NCBI RefSeq assembly: GCF_000004075.3
Contig: NC_026656.2
Span: 4,030,001 to 4,094,000, forward strand
Direction: 5' to 3'
DNA: 64,000 nt
DNA from: Cucumis sativus
Taxonomy: Eukaryota > Streptophyta > Magnoliopsida > Cucurbitales > Cucurbitaceae
Both the position numbers and the translations under genes were made by a program. Shown in pieces: positions 36,171-49,600 of the stretch (the stretch's first letter is position 1; each line of letters begins with the position of its first letter). Below the pieces are notes generated by a model. It saw only the letters and a program-made list of their open reading frames with translations, searched no databases and was not told the origin of the DNA.

Positions 36171-38477
36171 TATCAAATTAAAATAAAACTTAAATTTTAA
36201 GAGTAATGATATAACATTTTAAAACTTAGAAATGAAGGTCAAATCAAACTCAAAATTTAAGGAGGAAGAGAGCAATAATGGTAACTTAACATCTAAATAG
36301 TAATTGGATTCAAAAGTTAGAAACAAAATATGTACTTTTCCATCTATGACAATATATCCAATAAATTCTTCGATAGCTTTTTTAAAGCATTTTCTTAAGT
36401 AAGATGTATAACGTTGTACCTTTAGAGATTTTAAGTCAATTTAAAATTGTGAATTGTAGAAGAGATTAAGTGTTAAGATGAGAGTGACATAAATAATAAT
36501 GCAAATAATTATGGAGTTTGGTGATAATGCATTCAATATTAGGGATGTAAACTTTTAACAATTTCTTTTATAATCACAGGCCAATAAATTTTGGTAAATG
36601 TCACTTTACCTTAAACTAAAATTGGATGTGATTTATCTCTAAAATTTTGATAGGTAATTATCAACAAATGAAAAGATGCATTTCTTCTTGCTTTAAATAC
36701 ATTAGATTGTTTATGTTTTATTAAAACCCTTTTAACTTTAATCAATGTTTCTATTTATTTCTTAATCTCAAGATTAAAATTGGTTAAGACGTAGTTTGAA
36801 ATGATTATACTTTTTAGAATAATTTATGTTAATTATGCATTTATAGAAAAATTACTTATAGTAGCGAGTAAATTAGTATGGTCAATGTTAGGATGGGTTG
36901 GTTTCTAGTATTTAACAAATATTAATCGTCCATTTGATAACGTTTTCATTTTCTGTTCGTTCTTTGTTTTTTCTTTTGTTAGAACAAGAAACAGAAATAT
37001 GTTTGCTTAACTATCTCTAGTTTTTGTTTTTGAAACTTGTTTGATAACTGTTTCTTGTTTTTGGTACTTTTTCCACTTACATATTTTATAGTTCGAAATA
37101 TAATCTAATTATATAAAATAAAAACATATAGTATGCATTAAAATATAAAAAATAATTATCAAATACATAAACGGTCAAATATACTTAAGGTATGATGTAA
37201 AATTAACCAAATTCAATTAAGTTATTTGTTTTAAATTTTAAATTACGTGTATAAATGAAAAAAATATTAAAATGAATCTAAATAAATAGATCAACTAACA
37301 AAATTTAACTATTATAAAATTATAACTAGTTTTGTCTATAAGAAAAATAAAAGTAATAAATTTTAAAAATAGGTTTTTTCAAAACAGACTATTTACCCTC
37401 AATAAAATTATAAATATTTTATTTTTCACAATTTTACTTTTTAAAACAATGTATAAAATTTCATATTATAAAATTTAAAATTTAAATTTCAGAAAATATA
37501 AAAAGATATTTTAAATAACAAAATTGCTAAAAATATTTATAAATAATAGCAAAATATCACGACACTCTATATTTTACTATTATTTTTAAGTAATTTACTT
37601 CGTTTCTAATGATAATTTTAAATTTGAAAAGCCAAACAATATATAAATTTAAAATTTTGAAAATTCAAAATTCAAAGTTCAAAATTAATTTTTTTATAAA
37701 CAATCTAGTTCATTTTTCTTTATTTGAATACAACCCAAATGAAAATTTGAATTTGGAAAATAAAAGAAATTTATAAATCTAAATATTTTTAATTAAAAAT
37801 TGAAAAATAAATTAAGATAATGAAAAATAATAAATAAAAGAAAGTAAGAATTCTAAAATAAATATCGAAGAAGGAACGAAAAAGTTATTAAACTGGTCTT
37901 TGTATTATTATATTTTATATATAATAACTAAAGAGGAAATTTACATTTATTTTCTATAATTTAAATTTTTTAAAGTAGTTTGTTTAAAATGTGTATTTTG
38001 TTTACTTTAATTAATTGGTAAGTAGAATTAAGAGAAATAGTTATATTTTTCAATTTTTTTATTTAAAAAAAAAACTATATCGTAAAGTAAAAGTTGTATC
38101 AAAGAGTGATGTGATTTTTATAAATGTCATCTAAAACTCAATACAAATTGTCAAATTGTATTTAAAAATGGTACGAAATAAAAGTGTGCTATCAATTGGT
38201 TGTATGAAACGTGAAAAAGTCAGTCATTTTTTTTCTAAATCACTTTTAACCTCTCATGGTTCACTCCAACCTCACCTAAATCTAAATTTGAAGTATAGTT
38301 TTGATTAACATGGAGTGGATCAATCAATTGTACCAAAGAAAAAAAAAAGGTTATATGAATTGGTAATGTTTCATAAGACTTCTATTCATAATCATATTAA
38401 TATCAAATTATGATATGACTAAATGATATAATTCACTCCTTTGTCACAAGAGATCCCAATTAAAGTATCGATCAACT

Positions 38478-38578
38478 GTAAACCAAACGAGAAATGTTTT
38501 ATTTAGCAAGTTATGCTCGGATTGACAACAACTATATTTTAGAAACAAAAATATTTGTAAACCAAACGAGAAATGTTT
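38478..38578. repeat. 22-bp direct repeat, 79 bases apart
   Basis: gtaaaccaaacgagaaatgt plus tt occurs at 38,478-38,499 and again at 38,557-38,578, with an unrelated AT-rich spacer. Perfect identity suggests a recent event or the flanks of a lost or small insertion. Confidence 0.8.
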
Positions 38579-39022
38579 GTTGAACTATAAAAAAATTCCT
38601 TAAATACAATTGAACTAAACACGAAAGAATTTCTCAATTCTACAAATGAGTAGACTTGATCAAACCCATATGAGATATATTTTGAGCAGTACTACCATTA
38701 TATAGTAGCCTCGTGAGAAATGTGGTTGAACACCTCCTTAGAATCATCACATAAACGAAGAATATAGTCAAATTGTAGATAGCTATGTATGTGTGGATTT
38801 GTAACAACCAAACTTAAGCTTACATAATTTACCTATTCAATAATAAACGTTGTTCGTTTTTACATGAAGAGTTTGTAATTTATCTTCAAAGATTTGTAAT
38901 TACTTATAAATTCTCATATATATCTTTAGTTTTGAAGTTGATAGTACAAAATTTATCTTCATTGAGATATGCTCATATTAATTGTTGCCTATGTGTTTAT
39001 GATGTGTTTGATTATTTATAAT

Positions 39023-39300
39023 AGGAGTGGTCATTGGTCAGTCAGAGTTGATTTTTCGACCAAACCGACACGAACCAACTATGATCAATTTAGTAAATGT
39101 TCTAACCAATGTCGACTATAAAAAACGTACAGACTAACCGTTAGTCGGTCAATCGATAAATGGTTTAGGTCAATTTAAACCTTTGAATATTTTAAAATGT
39201 TCTCATTCCAAACCGACACGGCCGACTAAACCTCTCCTTATCTCCAAATGGTCACCTTCAATTTGGTTGGGTTTTCAACTCGATTTTTTTGTCTATCATA
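39023..39300. repeat. Short inverted-terminus repeat, family copy C
   Basis: Starts aggagtggtcattggtcagt and ends with gatttttttgtctatcataa, a diverged form of the terminus in copies A and B. The interior has several ggtcggtc/accgac-type motifs. Confidence 0.35.
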
Positions 39301-42300
39301 ATAAATCACTCCAATTTTATAAAAGCTCTCTCTCTTTGTTCTTTAATAAAGAGAGACTTTTATTCGTAAGTTGTTAGGATAACCTTATCATGAAATCAAA
39401 TCAAGTGAAGCTAAGAAGAGAATAGCCACTTCCCCTCCTTCAACTTAAAAGAGAGAATGTTCAACATCAACCATCATTAATAATATTTGAAAAAGGGAAA
39501 CAACAAACTTGAAAATTCAAAGCTTCCCAAAATTAAATTAATATTTCATTTATATCCAAAGTTGAAATCGTTTGCATTCAAATTCTATCCTAACCATGGT
39601 AACGATTTAAATTTTAAATTTTTACAACTGTGTCAATTTATATCATTTAAATTTTAAAAGAGTTTATGAATTTAATTAATTAATAAAAGAACGATTTTAA
39701 CATGATTTTTTTTGGAACAAAGTCTCTTTTTAAAATATTTTTTTAATAGGTTAAAATACTATTTTTTTCTTCATATTATATTAATTGATAATGTACATTA
39801 TTCATTGTACAAGATTCTTCTCAAAATTGTAAAATTACTATCTAAATTTTCAAATTTTATTACATAAATCAACAAAAGAAAAACAAAACATTAAAGAAAA
39901 TGTTATTTAAATTAACAATTATTTTGTTTAAGGCTTTTACATCATTTCTCTCTTTTTTTTTTCTTCTTTCATTAAAAAAAGAAAGAAAAAGCTTTTCTCC
40001 ATTTTCCACACAAACTTCACTCATTGGTTATACATAATAAGAAATTTTCTTTTTATAAATAAAAAAAATACAAATATTGTTATAATTTTGAATTTTATTA
40101 AAAAAAAGTGAAAAAGAAAGTAAACAAAAACAAAAGCAATATTAATATTAATATGCCACGTCGGAATTGGAAATTAAAAGAAAACAAAGAAGTGGGCCCT
40201 ATTTTATTTTGCAAACCGGCTCTTGCCGTTGCCCGTCACCATTTTGTACTTTTTTTAATTTACTAAATTGCAAACATAAATTCCACTAAGTATTCATCTT
40301 CTTCATGTTTGTGAAAAAATGAAGACTTAGTTAACAAGGTGCCTTTAGAAACAATTAAGATTGAGAGAATAAAGATTGGTAATTCAATTCGACGATACAA
40401 TATTTATATTTAGAGGGTGCTTGACATGTGATAAGAGATTATATATTATATTGTGATATAATTCAATGATTACAGAATTATGAGACAAACAGTACAAACA
40501 TATATACATATAGTCTCAACATGTTGTACGTAGTGATAACATTTTACTAACAAATGAATAAGAACATTCACTGATGTTTGTCATAGGAAGCAACAAAAGG
40601 AAACACTCCCTCTTAGTCAGACATCAACAATATGTAATCAATCAAGCGTCACTTGATCTTCAATAATCTCAATTCGCTCTCCTGATCATTGAGTAGAAAA
40701 CTTCATTTAATATTTCCTTTTCACTCACCACGGAGTACCCGAACTTGTCTCTAACTTTTCTTTTCGAAAGCCTTTCTATAAAGAGTAGAGTTCTGCCCGC
40801 TTGAGAGCAAAACAAGAATCGAATAAGAACTGAAATCAACAGTCCAACAAAATTGAAAACTAGGACTGAATCTCAATAAGGATTGACAAAAATAATAACA
40901 AAATAGAAAGTTTACTTTAGATAAATAGAATTTTTTTATTTAAATTGATAAAATAGAAAAATAATTAAAGGAACAATGTCTTAAATGCCCTTACCTAACT
41001 AAAAAAATTGAAGCATAAATACAATTATTCAAGAAACCACAAATACTCCATAATTAAAATCAAACTCGCTACACACAACTAACACCTATCAAAATCAAAC
41101 TCATAACACACAATCAAACTCCTCCGCTACAAATCCATGACCAACGTTAGACGCCGTCAAATGTTGCTTGAAAAAGCATGTCCCCACTGACGTTGAAACT
41201 TAGTTAAGATTTGCCAAATTTGAATGTTGCTTGCAAAATACCAAGTGGAATGATATTATATCTTGATGACCAAAAGTTTTGTGTCCTAAATCTGTTGTTT
41301 ATAACATCATTCATAATCGACATATACTATGTTTGGAAAATCTTGATTATATTAGTTATTATAAAGCTTGGTTAGTTAAACAACTGTGATTGTGATTCAA
41401 TGATATTAATATTTGAACATGTGATCGTGATATAGAATGAATAGTTTATCACATTATTTAAAAGCATAAAATTACAATGTAATTGTGTGTGCAACATATG
41501 TTAAACATTTTGTCAAATACTATGAAACTAATCTGGAAAGAATAATATTGTCATGTAGTATGTACAAATGCATCGTAACTCTATAGAAAATCAATGCAAT
41601 CAAACATGACCAATTTAACCAATAAATCGATTTTATTAAATTAAGAAATCGAAGTTTTTAATGTATTTCTTTCTTTCTCACGTTTTATAAAACTAATTTT
41701 TCTCAAAACATGAAGGGAGACCTACATCGTACCGCGAGTTTGTCCGCGACTTTTGGATTTCGCACGACTGACTTGTTCACCAAAGCTAGAACAAGTGCAA
41801 CACAATCACATGTCCCGTGTTTGAAAATTTGCGATTGTGACACTTATGGCCCTCGATTTATAGATGGTTGGACTTGGGATCGGAGGAAATGCTATTTCAG
41901 GTCGACCATAGCGACTAAAATCATGACTCATAGAATGGAGGATTTCATAGAAGAAAAGAAGCTCAACTCAACCTCGAGTTGAGGTCGAGCTAGACCATTA
42001 GGCTCAATGAAGATACCCTTTCCTCACCCACAACTAGCTAGGCCATTTGGCCCAACATAAACACTTGCCTCAACCACAACTTCTCGAGGCAGAGTGGTAG
42101 ACAAGTTGCATGCACCATTTCGTCGCCCAATATCTTTCATTTCCATAAATTCTTCCTCTTCTCCCATTGGCCTCACTTGGTTGTCATTACTTCTTCAATA
42201 TGAAATTAACACTTCATAGTAATTATATATTTGATAAAGGGATGAACTATCATTTCAAAATTGGACCCTATCAGCTTCAAAAGAAATGAAATCTTTGGTA

Positions 42301-44555
42301 ATAAATAATGGAGACCGTCCACCTATATACTTTTCGCAGGTTATATTATAAGTAAAGAGTAATGTATTGGTGAGTGGCAGTACATAAATGTTCTGCTGAA
42401 AATGGTGGATGAATTTTGAGACCATTATCTAATTTTTTAACCTTAAATATTTGTACACTTCACGAGTAGTATAAATACAAGTATGCCCTAGATTGAAGTC
42501 ACAACTATAACAAAGAAGGAACAAGGAAAGAAATGGAAGGAGCATCCAAAGAAGACCCAAAGGAGATGGGGATGTACTCTCCTTCGAGGCTCTTTAAGAG
42601 GAAAAAGTGGGCAAAGTTTGATAAAAACTTTGCCTTTTGCTTTCTTCTTTTCCATCTACTTTCTATTTTGGCACCATTATTCTATTTTAGTTAGGAGTGT
42701 CTCTTGATTTCTTTGGAATTAACCAATCTAACCGGTATGACAATTAGTATTTCGTATCATAGAAATCTTGCACATCGAAACTTCGAACTTCCAAAATGGC
42801 TCGAATATTCTCTTGCTTATTATTATTTTACCATATTTGAAAAAAATTCAAACAAAAATTTTATTATTTAAAATAATTTTCTTAACAATAAGCTAACTAG
42901 AAAATTTGTTATTAAATTTATTTATTAAAAGCAAATTATAACCCTCAAATTTCCCTAACTTTTTTAACATACAAAATCTACAATAATATGTTCAACATAA
43001 TTACTTCCGGCTATGAACTCTCCTTTTTTTAAAAAAAAAAAAGTGAAAACGAAAAAAAATATATTATTTATTATTAATTATTTAGAAAACGAGAGATGGC
43101 ATTCTTTTTCAATTTTCGTCTCAAAAATATTTTTCTCCTCCCTCTCATTTTCAACTTTATTCAACCAATCAACACCTTCCACGTTTCAGCTAACCCAAAT
43201 AGTTATATTTCAAAAGTGTCGGTGGGTGTAAATGCGTTTCTTTCTTTATTATTATTATTATTAATTAATTGTTATTGTTTTGCTTAATTTAAACTTCTTC
43301 TTATATTTTATTATGTAGAAAATAAAAAAAAAATTGTTTAAATATTAAGAGCGTGGCACAACACTCATAATTGAGTTGAAATTTGAAAATATAATAATAA
43401 TCATAATCATAATCATAATTAATAAGCTTCTCACAATCTTATTATAATTCATTCATTCAAGTCTAATGTTTCTAAAATAAAGAAATAAAAATATTTGAAA
43501 TTAAATGAAAGGACAAATGAATGATGAAAAACTTGACATCATTTTCTCTTTTACGAAAAGCCACATTGATGGTTACTACTTTCAAGAGGGAAAAATAAAG
43601 AGATTATGGGAAGGGAACATATGCTTCCATATCAATAAACCTTTTTTCCTACACAACAATTGATTAAAGTTTGGATGATAGGATGAATTAATTTCTTTCT
43701 TTCTTTTGCTTTTTTTTTTGTATATTTATTAATAAATAGAATAAAACATTTAACAATTTTTTTTACACACAATATTCTTTATCTCTCTTGATTTTTTTCC
43801 TTAAATATAATGGATAGAGACTAGATTTATATACAAAGTAAAGAGTTTGATTCACTGGATGTGGTACTGGAGTACGACATTTATGGAGAATGGATAAGAT
43901 AAGGTATATAAAGAAGAAGTCTTTTTAATCTAATGGATTTTATTAGTTTCCTCGAAGGGACGAGACATGTACGTAAGAAAATTGAAGTGTTTGAACTAAT
44001 ATGGTTAGAGAAAAGTAACATATTGTGATGTTATATTTTAAGATTGATGATTTGATAGTATAGAAGTGAACTAAAGGCGGTAGTATTTTCTTCTTTTGTT
44101 GGGGACAAGGGTGATGACAAATATTGTCGAAAGTCATTTGCTATAAATAGAAGTCGATATCGTAATAATTAGTTTGGCATTATACATATATAAAAAAGTT
44201 GTAAAAATTAGTAGGGGAAGAAAAAGTAGAATTTGCACTAAGCTTTTTAATTTACAAAATTATTCATCTTAGGAATTTGAATGCTTACATAGTGCATAAG
44301 AAAACAATGAGTTAGAAATTGGGAGAAAAATGGATTTCTTTGAAAAACAAAAAGATAAATATATATATAAATGTGAAACAAAACTATCAAAACTTAATCA
44401 TTTTTTCATTGTCGATAAAAATGTTCCAAAGTTAGTTAATGTATTAATCAAACTTAAATTAGAAGAAATTAGTTTTATATAAAAATTCAATCTTATTTAT
44501 AAAATTAAAAAAAGAAAAAGGTAGAGAGAGTGAGTGTCGGCGAAGGAAACAAAAT

Positions 44556-44900
44556 GTGAGAGCGTGTGGGGACCAGCATTGCCAGTTGGACGTAAAGAAA
44601 AGAACACGGAATCTGACTGCTTATATTTCTTTTCCCCACCCCAATCCAACGGCTAGAGTACCCCACCTTCCTTTCACCAAAGGGAAGCGACTGGGCCCTC
44701 TCTTTTCATACCGTATACTACGGTTCTCCCTCCTCACAAAATAACAACAACAACAATAATAACAATTAAACTTCCTTTTTCTCTCCTTCCCCCACTTCCC
44801 TACTTCTTAGCTGTCTCTCTTTATTCATATAAATATTGTCGGCTCCCCCCCATCCCGCCTACACTCTACAACCCCAAAATAATAATAATAATAATAATAA
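44556..44900 (+). promoter_or_regulatory. Promoter-like block on the plus strand
   Basis: A less AT-rich stretch contains a TGGGCC motif near 44,693, a consensus TATAAATA at 44,828-44,835 and, about 25-35 bases on, a C-rich initiator-like ctacactctacaacccc. It looks like a plant core promoter plus leader pointing rightward into the 3' end of GAE1, where no plus-strand gene exists. It could drive antisense or non-coding RNA, be a relic promoter, or be coincidence. Confidence 0.3.
44877..44900. repeat. (AAT)n microsatellite
   Basis: Eight AAT/ATA trinucleotide units without interruption, downstream of GAE1. Confidence 0.95.
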
Positions 44901-45122
44901 ACACACTCACCATTTCTCTTCAACACCTTCCTTTTCCTTTACACTCAAATTAAAACAAAACGAAACTACACAGTGACACCAAGAAAATACACAGGGGAAA
45001 AACCCCTTCAAGTAAAGAATATTCTTGTTTTTTTCTCTTTTTCTCCCAATTATATTTATATATATAAGAAGAAAAAGAAAACCCATCTTTTACTTTTTAC
45101 CCCATCTCATTCCTAATTTAAC

Positions 45123-45149
45123 AGAGAGAGAGAGAGAGAGAGAGAGAGA
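45123..45149. repeat. (AG)n microsatellite
   Basis: Thirteen AG dinucleotides in the GAE1 3' flank, followed by an A-run, (TA)n at about 45,178-45,195 and a T-run that reaches the GAE1 stop codon. The cluster of simple repeats within 90 bases of a coding end is notable. Confidence 0.95.
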
Positions 45150-45178
45150 AATTCCAAAAAAAAAAAAAAAGTAAAAAA

Positions 45179-45209
<31 letters not shown>

Positions 45210-45211
<2 letters not shown>

Positions 45212-46505
45212 AATTTACGGGTTTTCCGTGATTATAGCCATAATACGATAAATACCATCTAACAAACTTCTTCAACCCGGTTTGCAAATCAGTGGTCGGT
45301 TTATACCCGAGTTCCCTCCGAGCCGAACTAATATTCGCATGAGTAAACGGAACGTCGCCGTTTCCTGGCATTTCCACCACATTCTTCTTCGCTTTCACCT
45401 TCAAATGTCTCTCCAAGATACTCACTAGCGTCGGTACTGTCACCGGCGACGTATTCCCCAAATTGAATATTCTATATGGCGCCGCTCCGGTTTTCTTCCC
45501 ACCTGAACCTGTACTCTTCCCCGACGTATCCAACGAACCCAAACACCCTTTCACAATATCATCGATGTAAGTAAAATCCCTCGCCAAATCCACCCGGTTC
45601 TTCCCACGGAATACTGTAATCGGCTTCCCTTGTAATATATTCCTTGTAAAAGAAAAATACGCCATATCCGGTCTTCCCCAAGGTCCATACACCGTGAAAA
45701 ACCTCAACCCGGTAATCGACAACCCGTATATATGATTGTACGTATGTGTAATTTCCTCACCGGCTTTTTTGGTAGCCGCGTAAAGACTGGCGGGTTGATC
45801 GGTTCGGTCCGATTCGGAAAAGGGGACTTTTTCGTTAAGGCCATAAACCGAACTGGAAGAAGCCCAGACCACGGCGGGTTGAGGGTTAGCCGATTTACAA
45901 GCTTCAAGAAGCGTAACTAAACCGGCGATATTACTATGTACATAGGAATTGGGATTTTCCATGGCGTAACGAACTCCAGCTTGTGCGGCTAAATGCATCA
46001 CGTGAGTAAAAACGACGACATCGAAGAGTTTATCCAATAATCTAACGTCGTTAATATCGCCGTCAACGATGAAAATCCCGTGATTGGAGAGAAGCGATTT
46101 CCGTGCCTTTTTCAGCGATGGGTCGTAATAAGAATTGAAATTGTCAAGACCGACAACGCCGTCACCGCGTTTCTTTAAAGCGAGTGAAACGTGTGAACCG
46201 ACGAAACCTGCAGCGCCGGTGACGACGACGGAGAAGCCGTTGGTACGGTGGGGTTGAGCGGAAATACGGACTTGTTTTTCCCATTGGATGCCACCCCAAG
46301 AGGCGGAGAAATAGCGGCTACCGGAGTCGACGAAGGATTGGAAACTTAAATAGGAGGCGGTTAGAGCGATTAAGAAGAGAGCCCATAAGAACATGGTGCT
46401 GGTGGAGGCGAAACATCGGTGGAATTGACGGTTCATGGGGTGGTTTCTGTCGATCTTGAACTTTCCGGGTGTGGAAGGGAAAAGTTCGTCTTCAAGAGAG
46501 GGCAT
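45210..46505 (-). CDS. GAE1: UDP-glucuronate 4-epimerase 1 (GAE1)
   Basis: A single intronless frame encodes 431 residues from MPSLEDELFPSTPGKFKIDR to the C-terminus GYNHGKPVN. It interconverts UDP-glucuronate and UDP-galacturonate, supplying the galacturonate donor for pectin. Visible features are a cytosolic N-tail, one transmembrane anchor at about 38-55 (type II Golgi membrane protein), the NAD-binding GAAGFVG (residues 97-103) of the SDR/Rossmann fold, the SSSS block at 216-219 and the catalytic YAATK (Tyr242, Lys246). The intronless state and N-terminus are typical of GAE genes, and the N-terminal peptide fits GAE1 rather than GAE6-type members. The ATG at 46,505 is chosen because it starts the conserved MPS-EDELFPS peptide; an in-frame GTG 15 bases upstream has no support. 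A TATATATA at 46,661-46,668 lies about 156 bases upstream. Confidence 0.97.
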
Positions 46506-46660
46506 TTTTGCAAGAATCACAAAATATAGGGGGGATTTTTGTTAGAACAAAAAAAGAAAAGAAGAAGAAGAAGAAAGAAAGAAAAATGGGGGAAATTTAG
46601 TGCAGATGAATAAAGTTTTTTTTTTGCATCTGCTAATTTGAGGAAGGGAAATAAGAGGGT

Positions 46661-46668
46661 TATATATA
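46661..46668 (-). promoter_or_regulatory. TATA box of GAE1
   Basis: TATATATA about 156 bases upstream of the GAE1 start codon on the same strand, in a conserved-looking position for a leader of about 120-130 nt. A run of AAG/GAA repeats (46,556-46,585) falls in the predicted leader. Confidence 0.6.
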
Positions 46669-49600
46669 GTGGTAACCCACGTTTGAGTGAATACGCGTTA
46701 AAAAGGACTGCCAGAGAGGATGCATTTTTGTTTTTGTTTATTTATTTATATATTTATTTATTTATTTGTTGTTATTATTATTTTCTTCAGTGACAGACAG
46801 ATGGGAAATAGGGGGAATTTTAATTTTAATCAAAACACAAGAAAATTCAACCAATTACGACTTTTATTTATTTATTTATTATATATTATGTATAAATTTT
46901 GAATTCTAATTATGAACTAAAGGGATTAAATTCCTTTTTTTTTTTTAAATTATAGAGATTTAGTTTCTAATTTAGTTTTATAATATTATGTTTCAGAGAG
47001 ATATGGGGGGTGTTAATGGCAATCAAAGGAAGGATGGGTTTAGGGTATAACTATTTTGGTTCTGTTTCAATGATGTTTTCTTTTTCCCTATAAGAAAAGT
47101 ATTCTTTTTTATTTCATACTTCGAAATAAAGCATTTGGAATTCTACATTCAAATAAGAAAAGTAAATGTTTGAATTTTGTTTTATTTTTGCATCATCAAC
47201 AAGTTTCATATTAGGAAAAAAAAAGTAGTGCTTTTTACAATTTCTAATACCTTAATTTTCGAATCTCATTTTAGTCCTTATTTTCGTTCTATTATTTTAA
47301 ATTTTTGTTTTTTTGTCCGTCTTTATATTTTTTACTTTTATTCATTGGGGGTAAGTACACCTTTCAATTTTACTTAATTTTGGCAATTGAAAAACATAAA
47401 TAACAAACCAAAACCGTATTAAAATTTGTTTTTAATTGAAAAAAATAAATTTCAATCCCTCTTGAAAAATTATTTATAAAATATAGCAAAATCAAATCAA
47501 TTAAATTTCTCTTTGAAGAATTATAAAAAAGATACATTTTACCTCACTACTTATATTAGAACAATTTATTGTTATTATTAAAATTGGATAAACTTAATCT
47601 CTGGACTTTGGTTGAATGGATTGTATTTAGTTTTGATTTTCTTTCTCAAATAATCTTTATCTTGCAAACTCTAGAAATTTGAAGAGAGAAAAAAAGAAGA
47701 AGACATAAATGGTATACTAAATTATTGTATTATCTTAAGTAATTGATTAGGTGCATTGTTTGTGGATCAAACTTGAAAAGAGTAATTACAAAATTTGTAT
47801 AGATATTGATGAAGAGAAAATGAACATATTCGACATATAATAAGAAGTATTTAATATGACATCAGAAGTATGCAAATTTAGTGGAATAGAAGGAGTAATT
47901 TGCAAATAGGATAAATAAAATAAAAAGAAAAAGAAAAAAAAGATAGAGTATGATATATTTAATTATGGGTAAAATGTGGGGATGGATTTGGAAAGGACGA
48001 TAACATGGGCGCCGTTCCGATTGGCTGTTTTATTACCCAAAAAAATAACTCACTCACTCCCACGAAATTTATTAAATAAACAAAACTAATAAATCACTCC
48101 AACCAATTTCGATAATTAAAAAAGAAAAAAGAAACAAAAGGGTTATTACCGATGACCGGAAGAAGCGGGGGCCAGTGGAGGAGAAGTTAGGAGAGTTGAC
48201 CGGATGAAGACTAAATTTGGAATGACTTTCTACAGACCGCGTTACCCGTCCAATAGGTGATTTTACATTTTGTTTTTATTTTCCTTTACTTTTCTATTTT
48301 TACGATTACATGTTCTTCATTCCTTTCCACACTCCATACTCTATTTTCAAAAGAAAAAGAGAAAAAAAAAGCTTTGTGACACAGGTTATTGTTTTTGTGT
48401 TTTCGAAATTAATTTTACTATGCAAAAATAGTAAAGAGTTTATGTTAAAATTATTTTTCTAATCTTACGATAACTGTTCGATATAATTAATTATTTACTA
48501 TAATTGTCATATTCACAATATGTAAAAAATACGTGTTATTCACTGTTTTTTTCTAAATAAATTTTGTAGGATGTAATTTTTTTTTTCATGTCTTATGATT
48601 ATTTTGCATTTTTTTAAAATATAAATATTGAATTCTTAATTATATTTTAATATATAAAAATATCTGATTTGAAATTTGAAAGTGAAAATAGTGTTTATAA
48701 ACTTAATTTTTAAAAATAAAATGATTATGAAATTAGATTGTGACATTTAAACTAACTATTGACTATTGTGCATTTGTATTGATATTTAATGTCTACTTTT
48801 GAAATAATAATTTGTATCTTATCCATTGAGTTATATTGAATTTTGATAAACATTATATGCATCTATTTACATTTTTTTTCTTTATTGGATGCATATAAGA
48901 GATTTATAACATTATTAATTAAATCACCCAACTTTTATAAATGAATTAATCAAGATTCTTATTTAAGATTTTGTTGATGTATTTAACTTATAATAATTGA
49001 TTTACTAAACACAGTATAAAAGTTGAATTGAAATAATCGTATGAATGGATTTGAGAATATATACATATAAATAATGTGAAAATAGTAATTAGTAGTTAAA
49101 AACAATAACGACCGAGATTTTATCGATAGCTATAAACGAAATTAACAACATAAATAAAAAGATAATTAGAATGAATAGATGGAAACTACAATGTAGCATA
49201 GCTATATTTGGGGAATAAAATGAATAAGATTAGCATTATTATGTTGTAAAGTTGTGAGGTTTCATTTATTTATTTTACAAACCATGTTAATGTTGTAAAG
49301 TTGAATTGTGTATAAATTTATTAATTAAGAAGATTAATAAATTGAGAAAAGATAAAAAATGAAGAAAAGAAATGAACAACTCAGCAAATAGAAGTAGTGG
49401 GATCCACAATGTGACACAACATGATTGATCTCATTTTTATTTTATATATATAGAAAATTTGAGCCCTTCATATTATAGATAGGATGGGTGGCAGTGAAGA
49501 TCATGGGAACATGCTCTCTCTCTCTCTCTTTCTCTTCTCATTACAAATGGAAGTTTCTTGGAATTTTCTTTCTAATGTCTAAGTATTTTATAACTTTTTT

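Larger units (their letters stand above)
34265..45209. other. Long AT-rich intergenic region
   Basis: About 11 kb contains no recognisable gene. The stretch 34.4-35.2 kb and the block at 41.7-42.2 kb are less AT-rich and may be decayed transposon or gene remnants, but their reading frames match nothing I recognise. From 36.5 to 40 kb it is very AT-rich. Two copies of the short inverted-terminus repeat (35.95 and 39.02 kb), several microsatellites and a promoter-like block near 44.8 kb are listed separately. Confidence 0.6.

Noticed and set aside
41710..41982. 90-codon plus-strand open frame
   Set aside because: No recognisable domain, no clear splice context and no neighbours. Kept only as an odd block among the findings.
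44556..44744. 62-codon open frame near the promoter-like block
   Set aside because: Composition and context fit untranslated sequence. No similarity recognised.
46506..46520. Extending GAE1 upstream to an in-frame GTG
   Set aside because: The conserved family N-terminus begins at the ATG at 46,505. A GTG start in a plant nuclear gene is not credible here.
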